Assembly (NCBI RefSeq): GCF_016920785.2
Contig: NW_024609839.1
Coordinates: 26,413,085 to 26,477,084 of the forward strand
Source: Ixodes scapularis
Taxonomy: Eukaryota > Arthropoda > Arachnida > Ixodida > Ixodidae
Length of the DNA: 64,000 nucleotides
Direction of reading: 5' to 3'
The position numbers and the translations under genes were made by a program. Each line of letters opens with the position of its first letter. Position 1 is the stretch's first letter. The notes below the pieces were generated by a model. It saw only the letters and a list, made by a program, of their open reading frames with translations, was not told the origin of the DNA and searched no databases. Positions 56,451 to 64,000 of this stretch are shown here, one piece after another.

Positions 56451-57879
56451 GCCGAGAGAAGTCCTCTGCTTTCGGGTGTGTCTCTCGAGAAAAGAGCTTG
56501 CGCGCATCCCGCGTGGAAAGCTTTTTCTTGGAAGGAGCAACGAATCAAGAAAGCTGAGATGAAACGTTTTGTTTTTGATTCTTTTTTTTTTCACCCGACG
56601 AACTAACTGTGGAAGAGAAGGCTGTAATATTGGGAGGGAAGGACGGGAAGGGACTAAGACAGATTGGATTCCTGGCGGCAGTGCCTGCGACCTCGGCAGA
56701 AATGGCGGCCTTGCTTGCGTCAGGGATTCGTGCTTGGCGTCTCGGTTGGTCCTGCAACCAAGTCCCGAAGTCCCTCTCACACTCTGCAGCCGTGTTTGCG
56801 AAATACGACATTCTCGCGTATTTTGCTTCTTCTTTTTTTTTTTTTTTTTTGCAGTGGTCGGATGTTTTTATAAATAGATTGAGAATTATCGTCGCCAAAG
56901 TTCAATCTCTCGCGTCTCGTTGCCGCGACCGAATATATTCGTAATGGGGATGCCCTTTAGTCAATATTTTATGCGAGTCAGGAAGTGAAAGGTGGTGTAA
57001 TTAACGAAGAAAAAAAAAAGAAATTCAATAAAAAATAAAGTTTTTAAATAAAAAGAAATGAGTAGCTTGCTTGAAACTCGCAGAAAATACCTCCTATGGG
57101 ATACACAAAAAATGTTAAATATTAGGTAGATGACTTCTAAACATTTGAATGTCCGATATAGATATATATATCGATAATGGCCTTAAATGTGCCAATGCCA
57201 ATAATCGTGTAATGTATAAATAAAACGAGCCAATTTTAATAACAGACTGTATATCTCTACACCAAATAACTTGAAAAGCAAAAAAAGAAAAAAAAGCCGA
57301 TGCTTTTGTTTATTAGGGAAAGCTCGAGCGGAAGCGTTCGTACAACCAATGTTCCCGAGACGAATGGAAATGGATATAGGTTCCCTTTCAAAGCACAGAC
57401 GGGTGAGGCTGTTCAATATATAGTTTTAAATACAGGCAACCGACATATGATTCCTGTATGTCGTACCCCGCAACAATACGATCAAAATCTAAACATTGGC
57501 GAGGCGGAGAGCAGAATTTTCAGCTTACACTTTCTATTCTCAATCGTAGCTGAAATCTATAGAAACGTTCGTTGCGTGGATATGATGCGGAGTAATTGTA
57601 AGAACGTGCTGTTTTTAAAACCTTTTTCGCCTCAGAAATGCAGGATGTGACCTATGTTCACGCTTCTTGCTTCGTGATGCGTTCTACGAAGTTAATCACG
57701 GCTACTATCGCAATATCATTAGCCGCGGAGGGATGATAAGGTGCTCGGAACTTGCCACGCCCTGAATTTTTTAAGTCATCAGTTACCATAGCAGAGTACA
57801 GAATGAATGATAAACTTTCTGAAACTTTCCACAAAACGTTTCCGAAAATTACTTGAAATTTTAGAATAAGACGACGGTT
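56451..57879. other. No gene seen
   Basis: Frames at 56448-56944 on both strands are driven by a T-run (56828-56849). The frame at 57300-57650 has no motif. GATATAGATATATATATC near 57157 is a short palindrome. Confidence 0.35.
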
Positions 57880-57955
57880 AGTGCCGAAACTTTTACATCT
57901 GGTTCGACACTCTAGGCTACATTTCGGTGGAGAATGAGCGTTTGGCCAAACGTAG
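57880..57955 (+). repeat. Dispersed terminal-repeat family B, solo end
   Basis: GTGCCGAAACTTTTACATCT, GGTTCGACACTCTAGG and GGTGGAGAATGAGCGTTTGG align with 47271-47345 in the same order. It stands alone, without a matching opposite end nearby. Confidence 0.55.
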
Positions 57956-59571
57956 TCTATTTTTGCGAATAAAAAAAAAAAAAAAGAAGCTCGCAAATTT
58001 ATTTTGGAGCATCTTGTAGATAAGATGAAGTGCTTGATTAGGCCCGTACCCACTTACGACCAAATGAATGAAAAGAAATCAATCTTTGCGCAGCGTTACC
58101 CTATTCCCCCCTGTTAACATCCAGTTGTAGCTTAATTTTAAGGAGATCCGAGATACACGCATACGGGACCAAACCAACGAACCTATAAAACGCGCATCCG
58201 TCCACCGGGAACGCGTGAAACATAAACCTAAAATTTGCCGGCGGAAATCCGCACAGGAGCCCCGATATCGGGCGGACGACGGGGCGAGTTTGTGTTCGAC
58301 ATCCGCACTATTGGCCCAAGATGAAGGAGAACAACGGTCTTTTTATTAATATTATTATTGCGGTTATGTTACGGTTGACCGCCAACGGTAGTTAGACGAC
58401 TCTCAGCAAGCTTTGTTTTTTCTTTTCTTTCTCGGAGCAATTTTGAGGCTTGAAATTACTCCCGCGTATGACCTCGGTGCGGCAGTAGGCCACCACGGCG
58501 TACACCTCAAGCAACAAACGGCTGTACGAACCCCAATTAAGTTGTCGAATCCACATCCTTCGCCTCACCTTTATTTTTTTTTTTTTTTTGATTCGCGTAA
58601 AAAAATATATGCATAAAAAGGATTCGACCTTGTTTTTTTGCGCAAAGAAGACAACAGGGGAGATGTAAAGAATCCTCGCATGTATGCATGCCCAGGGACT
58701 GGTTTTAAAATAGTTCTCTGTTATACTCAGTTTCAGTGTTTAAATCCGATCGCAGCAAACGGTACTGTCCAATCAAGCCGCGCCATAGTTGCAACGTCAC
58801 GGTGGTTTTTCTGGGCATCACCGAGAGTTCTGATGATGTGTTCACTGTTCATGTATGCGTTCATTCAGCTTCCGCCTTGGCCATATGTTGGCTGGCTTTG
58901 TTGCCGAAACACGCGTACACGGGAGGGCGAGATAATTATAGGCAAAAAATCACATATATTAAAAGCAAAAAAAGGAAAAAAAGAAAAAAGAGTATCGTCT
59001 TTTTTAATCAGTTTGAGTTCTGAGAGTTGATGAGGTGTTTTTGGTGTGCGTATGTTTTTGCTGGAATATAAGCTGCGGAAAGTTACCAGGAAGTGGGAAA
59101 GGGGGAAGTGGAACGGGAGTATGCACGAATTCATGTTTGCGACGGCGGGTAGGGGCGATGACAACGGAGATGGCTGTGAGACGCGGCCATCGGGGGTTGG
59201 CGTTGTGAAAACGCGGATGATGAAAATACCACCCGTGTTTTTTGCAACGAAAGCCTTGTACCGGCTGCACGAGCGGAAACTTCAGCGCACTCCCCACTCT
59301 TCACGTGTGCTTTAAGTCTTCATAAAATTCACTGATTTAGGGTTTTTTGATGATGCACAGCGAGTTTCGAATTAGAACCGTACGTTTATTTTCACTAACT
59401 AAAAGTGAATGAGTAATTTCGAGAATCATTTAGCCAATTAGTACATTTTGTGCAATCCCTCACGTTCCCTGTGGCTGGCAGTTTGTTCCCGAGAAGAGTG
59501 AATTTTTAATTATTTTCTCTAGCACCCCATCGATAGGAAGTTTAGGAAAGTCTTCGCTGAAACACCAGATA
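57956..59571. other. No gene confirmed
   Basis: A-run at 57969-57984 and T-run at 58571-58590. Frames at 58638-59315 on both strands have no motif. Confidence 0.35.
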
Positions 59572-60431
59572 GGGTAAGGTGGCGCAAATGAGACAAAAAT
59601 GTTTGATTTCAGTCGTAATTTTTAGTTTTGATTCAATAGTAATGAAAAAAAAACGCACACACGAAACATGAATATTTGTAGACATCTTGACTCCGTGCTC
59701 AGTAAATATTACTTAACTGGAGCAAGCGAATCGTTAGACAAAACTAAAATATCTGAAAGTCACACAACGTGTCGTTTTGCCCCACCCCGTGGGGCAGATT
59801 GAGACGATGTCTTTGAAGCGCATCGTTTGGTACGCCAAAAAGTGCGGCAAGAGTGCGAAAGGAGTGACCCTGCTGCTTGGACACTTTCAAGAGCTCTCGT
59901 CGCGTCGAATTTGGGCCATGAAGCCCTTGTTGTTTTTCTTTTATAAGTTCGGACCACCCTAGAGTCCGGGAAAAAAAGAATATGGCTCAGGAGCAATCAG
60001 AAGAATGCCAGATTGCCATGTTTGGCCCCGCGCGTGTCCGTTACCTAAATAATTATTTTGTTAAAAAAAAAGGCAACCACAGATCGCTTAAATTTGGTTC
60101 GCAAGGAGCTAATAAAGCGTACCAATAAAATTAAAGCTTACCTTGGCAGAACAGTCGGTGCCAACCTGGGTTAACGTCTCGAAGCGAAGCCTCGCTCTGA
60201 ATGTTGTGCCTTTTTGGCGGAGGCAAACACGTCAACCTCAACTCCGATTTGTTCTTTTTCTCTGGAATAATCTTGCCATGAGCTCTCGTTTTTTACACAC
60301 GCCAAGTGTACAGGCGCGCGACACCTCTCTGTGAAGTGTAGAACTATACTCCGATTGCTTGTCGAGGATAGGGACGGCGCTAAACACGGATTGTCGCATT
60401 TTGACTCGCGTCTTATTTTACCCCACCTTAC
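59572..60431. mobile_element. TA-flanked DNA transposon relic with a second internal end pair
   Basis: The left end GGGTAAGGTGGCGCAAATGA and the right end, reversed, GTAAGGTGGGGTAAAATAAG correspond. TA lies outside both. In the middle (about 59773-59803) TTTTGCCCCACC and GGTGGGGCAGATTGAGAC meet head to head, which looks like the end of one copy meeting the start of another. The frames inside (59777-59962 plus; 60171-60470 minus) are not recognised. Confidence 0.5.
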
Positions 60432-60590
60432 TATATATATGTTGTTAACTCGTTCAAGACTTGGGGTCATGTTGGGCTTCGATAAGAACTGATTGCGCCA
60501 ACCACCAACATGTTTGTGCCTCCGAAGACAGTCTAGGTGTCAGACATTAAGGTGAACAGACTTCAAATCTTGTCTAGCTGGAGTTAACAT
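60432..60590. other. No gene seen
   Basis: Short spacer. Confidence 0.4.
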
Positions 60591-60982
60591 TATATATTTA
60601 TTTATTCAAAATACCCCAAAGGCCTCTTCGAGATTACATCAAGGGGGTTGTACGGATTGAGCAAAAAATTTGAAAAGAAAAAAAAAAGGTTATAATGCCT
60701 TAATTTTCTTCTTTCTGTAAAAAAAGGGTAAACTAACACGACATTTAGCCTTAAACATTTGTAACGTATCTGCATATTTCACTTCGAAAAGTGACGTATG
60801 TTCTTGCTTCCGGTGCTGTGCTGGCCCAGAAGGGTTTTAAAACGTAATTTGTTTTGGTAGGGTAGGTCATTCAATATAAGCCTAAAATAATACCTAGAAA
60901 TATTTAATGTTCTTGTTCTTGGTAGTGCGAGTGCGACTCTTTGAGGTACGCGATGCCGGCAGAATGCGATGAAAGCAAACAT
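60591..60982 (-). mobile_element. 3' end of a non-LTR retrotransposon, antisense, CR1-like (tentative)
   Basis: In sense the sequence ends CTTTGGGGTATTTTGAATAA followed by ATAAATATA, a 3' end style common in CR1-like arthropod LINEs. The 67-residue frame (60982-60779), with FCRHRVPQRV and LNDLPYQNKLRFKTLL, would be the last piece of RT-ORF C-terminus. Most of the element is missing, as expected for 5' truncation. Confidence 0.5.
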
Positions 60983-61526
60983 ACAAATAAGTAGTGAGGC
61001 TCAAAATGAAAAATCAGAAATGTTTTGGGAGGTGAGAGGGAGGGGGGGGGGGGGGCAAGTTATTTATGCAGTGAAGCGCCACCCTTGATGCTGCATCGCA
61101 AATTGGGTAGAATAATTGATCACCTGCATCTTTGAGTTTGATTCTGATCCTTTACATATGTTTCGTGTAATTTAAGATAGCTTAAGCTGAGTGGCATACC
61201 TTGTGCTTGAAGCAATGACCTAGAAGGACAACGCATACTGAATCAGCACACAGGTGTTACTTGAATATTCTTTACCTTAGTTCTTGTTCGTTGCTTCACT
61301 TTATAGTTGCGCATTTTGTTTGCACACTGGGCACACGGAGCTCATTTTTACCGTTGCTGCAAAGAATATATTTATCAAATCTGTACACTAAAAACGAACA
61401 ATTAGATAGAAAAAGAAACGCGATTAACTAGAAACACCATTGGACAGCCTTTCGTATCTTCTGTTCAAGCAACATAAAAAGCTCTATTTTCCATGGTCTT
61501 AGCCCGTAGATTTGACGCCAGGAGTG
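60983..61526. other. No gene seen; poly-G run
   Basis: A G13 run lies at about 61041-61054. The rest is AT-rich and unassigned. Confidence 0.4.
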
Positions 61527-61841
61527 TCAATTTCCTATAATCTGCTCAACGTCAAAATTGTATTTCGCTAAACATGCGTGTAGATAGACATTAGGGTCAG
61601 CCTGATCGAGAAGTTCAGCCTTAACGAATTCCTTCAACTTACACATAGCTGAAACCGGAAACGACGTAAATAAAGAGACCGGACAGCAACACGTCACAAG
61701 CAGACGCGTTATTGTCTTGGTCCTTCCCTCGTCTCCGGTTTTTGCTATGTGTAACTCAAACGAGCTCGCACGTTTATCCTTCAACCTTTTCTGCGTTGAG
61801 AAGCTCCGCTCAACGCTAAAAGCTACAGATACTGTCACCAC
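61527..61841 (-). pseudogene. Possible hAT C-terminal dimerisation remnant, interrupted by a MITE
   Basis: The frame opens MVTVSVAFSVERSFSTQKRL then KDKRASSFEL. The (S/C)xERSFSxxKRxK pattern is the conserved core of the hAT dimerisation domain. A 110-bp MITE then reads through as TGDEGRTKTITRLLV..., and the frame ends with KLKEFVKAELLDQADPNVYL and FDVEQIIGN. Removing the MITE with one TA does not restore a clean frame, so another indel must exist or the tail is not native. No catalytic region remains. Confidence 0.35.
61642..61751. mobile_element. 110-bp MITE in the hAT-like frame
   Basis: Ends CACATAGCTGAAACCGGAAA and, reversed, CACATAGCAAAAACCGGAGA. TA flanks both sides (61640-61641 and 61752-61753). 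Confidence 0.65.
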
Positions 61842-62719
61842 TGGCGCTGTAGTAAAAACTAGAGCTAATATAAATAAGCTACGCTGAAAATATCAACCTT
61901 CCATTTTCCTTTCTTTGTTTTTTTTTTTGTTGGCGTTGTTATTTTGGTGCACTGTTAAGTGCAAAACGGACGCAATCGGCGGTTGTTATTCGAAATTGCC
62001 ACTTTCCGAGCTTTGATACGGTGGCAGGAAGCTCAGGCGATATCGTTTTACTTTGTCAAGTGCTGTTAGGACAGAAAACCGTCTTCTACGTTTGCAGAAA
62101 AAAAAAAAAAAAAAACTCAAGATAGCTAGCAATTAACAGTGAATTTAAACACCAAAATGGCTGAGGCGTATCTACCCTTACTAAGCAGCTTATTTAGTGA
62201 CTCTAGTCGAAACCTCCAGAAGGTATAGGGTGCCTGGAACGCTTCTCCGACTGGTGTGTTTTCCGCGTCCAAAAAGAGTGGTCCGTCGATTTCCGCCTGA
62301 TGACGTCATAAAAGCGTCACGTTGTCTCCGGTCGCGATCCTGGCGGCGTCCCAATAGCTGCGGTGTATGTGGCAGACGCCTGTTCTGCTGCAGGTCCCTC
62401 TTTGGTGTGACAGTCCATGGAAGCTTCGGCAGTCAGAGGTTGAGACGCCGAGGCGACAGCGACACTCGCGTTCGCTCGTGCTTTTCACCAGCATCTCTAT
62501 GTTCCACCGCCAGGTTCGCGGCATCCGACAGCATGACACTTCGACTTCTGTGACGTCATTTGTTGCCACTTCGGCAGCACTTTCGATGTATGGGCGAGGT
62601 AGGACGCTAAACATGCACCAGTCAGAGACGCGCTCCACGCACCAAACTAAGGCGTTTTTTATGTAGACATTGACTGGATCACCGTCGCTGGTTCACACGG
62701 AAGGGACACGGAAACACTT
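61842..62719. other. No gene confirmed
   Basis: An A16 run lies at about 62098-62115. A GC-rich part (62230-62600) has overlapping frames on both strands and two TGACGTCAT palindromes (CRE-like) about 250 bp apart at 62300 and 62551. No motif identifies a gene. Confidence 0.35.
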
Positions 62720-63032
62720 CACTCTAAAAAAATGCCCGTGCGTCTGCCTTCCCGCACAACACTCCGAGAGCCAATCACCGTAACTTACGGAGGCAGCTCA
62801 GCGAATGACGATGTCGAAACATATGTTTATACCAAAAAACGCAGTCCAAGTTGTGACATTAAGCAATTCAAAACGTCACGCTTGCATGGCTTAATGTCAC
62901 AGCTCAGACTGCGTTTTTTCGTCTAAATATATGTTTCGGCATCGTCATTCGCTGAGCTGCCTCCGTGAGTTGCGGTGATTGGCTCTTCGAGTGTTGTGCG
63001 GCAAAGCAGACGCACAGGCTTTTTTTAGAGTG
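62720..63032. mobile_element. 313-bp palindromic MITE, CACTCTAAAAAAA ends
   Basis: The left end CACTCTAAAAAAATGCCCGT then GCGTCTGC mirrors the right end GCAGACGCACAGGCTTTTTT then TAGAGTG. The halves pair through AGAGCCAATCACCG..., GAGGCAGCTCAGCGAATGAC and AAACATATGTTTA/TAAATATATGTTT, to a centre near 62876. No clear target duplication was found, so the superfamily is left open. Confidence 0.75.
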
Positions 63033-64000
63033 CTGAGAGTATTTCAAGGGTCATCGAAAGAAATTTGGTGCTTGCAGTTGATTGGTGATATCCTCCAAAA
63101 GCTGCTGATAGAGTTAATTGTACCAAAAATATAGGGTCCACAAGTACATCATCGCGGACGTCGCCCCCAGGCAATAAAAGCGAATGAAACCTTTAAAATG
63201 GTCGAAGTACGAAGACGAGAAAAAAAGCAGATTGGGATGTACTGGAAGGATCCTATACATTTGTGAATAGCTTTGGAAGTGTTACGGCTCTGTCTGCCTT
63301 ATGGAGGACGTGCAACAACGGTCTATCAACTGTGTCTTCACAGTCGACTGATTGCTGCACAACCACAGGACGAGCGATGCAGTGTTTGGGTTTGTGTTTA
63401 TCGGAGCACCTTCTCGACAAAAGAAAATTGTCAAAAAAGTTAAAGATATACCCTATTCTCCCGGTCCTTCTCGTAATTGCCAAATAAGATAATTACGAAC
63501 GGTTTGACATTGCATTCTCTTCTCGTTTAATGGGTGCTGGGAGCACGTGACACGGAAATAAAAGAGGCACTTGCTTATTGCGTACCGGCTTACACTAGCG
63601 TATTCACTATTGCGTAATCACCGCACTGCGCCGGCCAATTTTCTCATTTACATCGGAGTGACAGATCAGTAGATTTCGATGGATGGCTATAAAATCATGC
63701 TGTCTAAACAACAAATATCTATAGAAAATATTTGTTTACTTCTACACGTCATCACCTTGCCGGTGGGCTTTGACTCCCTGTTTTTGCTAAGATAATAGGT
63801 ATAGGAATAGGGCTTGAAACTAAAGCCGTGGTCACACTGCTCATACATCATACAAAAGGTAGTCTGCAAACACCAGTCACCGCCATATCTGTGGTTTGAA
63901 TGCCGCGTGCACCAGTTTCCTCCTTGAACCCATTGCCATGCGGCACTCGAAGCACGGATCTAGCAGAGACTTGCGTTCGAATCTTTGTAGACTCTCTATT
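63033..64000. other. No gene seen
   Basis: Mirror frames at 63253-63487 on both strands and a short minus frame at 63687-63869 have no motif. Confidence 0.4.

Noticed and set aside
56448..56944. ORFs of 102-117 residues on both strands
   Set aside because: Driven by a T-run and GC-rich sequence; no recognisable domain.

Overview
The window looks like gene-poor, repeat-rich chromosomal DNA of an arthropod, most probably a hard tick (Ixodidae). The evidence is two I-group LINEs with apurinic endonuclease, reverse transcriptase and RNase H domains, a short-LTR Ty3/gypsy element, many TA-flanked fold-back elements, and degenerate copies of a tRNA-derived repeat whose core (GCACGTTAAAGAACCCCAGG-like) I know from tick sequences. 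There is no dense bacterial-style coding, no operon and no CRISPR array. Almost every long open reading frame is a shadow or a broken transposon gene. The host assignment rests on remembered repeat families, not on a search.

Layout. 0-5 kb: a possible 3' terminal host exon with a poly(A) signal (1492-1594), a small TA-flanked MITE, a mariner-like 737-bp fold-back, exon-like sequence at 4041-4190, and a 597-bp pogo/Tigger-like element. 5-17 kb: MITEs, AT-rich hAT-like relics, a two-armed inverted repeat around a 115-bp TA microsatellite, an interleaved inverted repeat, a 725-bp fold-back, a candidate small secreted-peptide gene with TATA box (15812-16419), and a perfect 36-bp palindrome. 17.5-23.4 kb: a nearly full-length antisense LINE (LINE-A) flanked by a 12-bp target duplication, with three hairpin-bearing repeats in its 5' UTR. 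23.6-31.8 kb: a second LINE (LINE-B) on the plus strand, head to head with the first, with a (CAAA)n tail. Its endonuclease is split by a 2388-bp TTAA-flanked DNA transposon. 31.8-35.5 kb: a palindromic MITE, a 1227-bp hAT element with a perfect 8-bp duplication, an AT-rich element, and C/G homopolymer hairpins. 38.1-42.2 kb: an antisense Ty3/gypsy relic with a recognisable 3' LTR and no 5' LTR. 42.5-47.4 kb: a diverged 227-bp tandem pair and a large inverted complex. 47-64 kb: mostly unassigned sequence with a tRNA-Thr-like sequence lying in the loop of an inverted repeat (53.5 kb), CpG-rich sequence (54.4-56.5 kb), several MITEs, an antisense LINE 3' end and a possible hAT dimerisation remnant.

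The elements do not form a pathway. They record layered insertion: LINE-B was in place before the TTAA element, the gypsy gag carries its own insertion, and a 110-bp MITE sits in a hAT-like reading frame. No intact transposase or reverse transcriptase survives, so anything still mobile here would be mobilised in trans. I found no convincing new multi-gene system. The most unusual signals are the covarying hairpins in the LINE-A 5' UTR, the tRNA-like sequence inside an inverted repeat, and the large fold-back structures.
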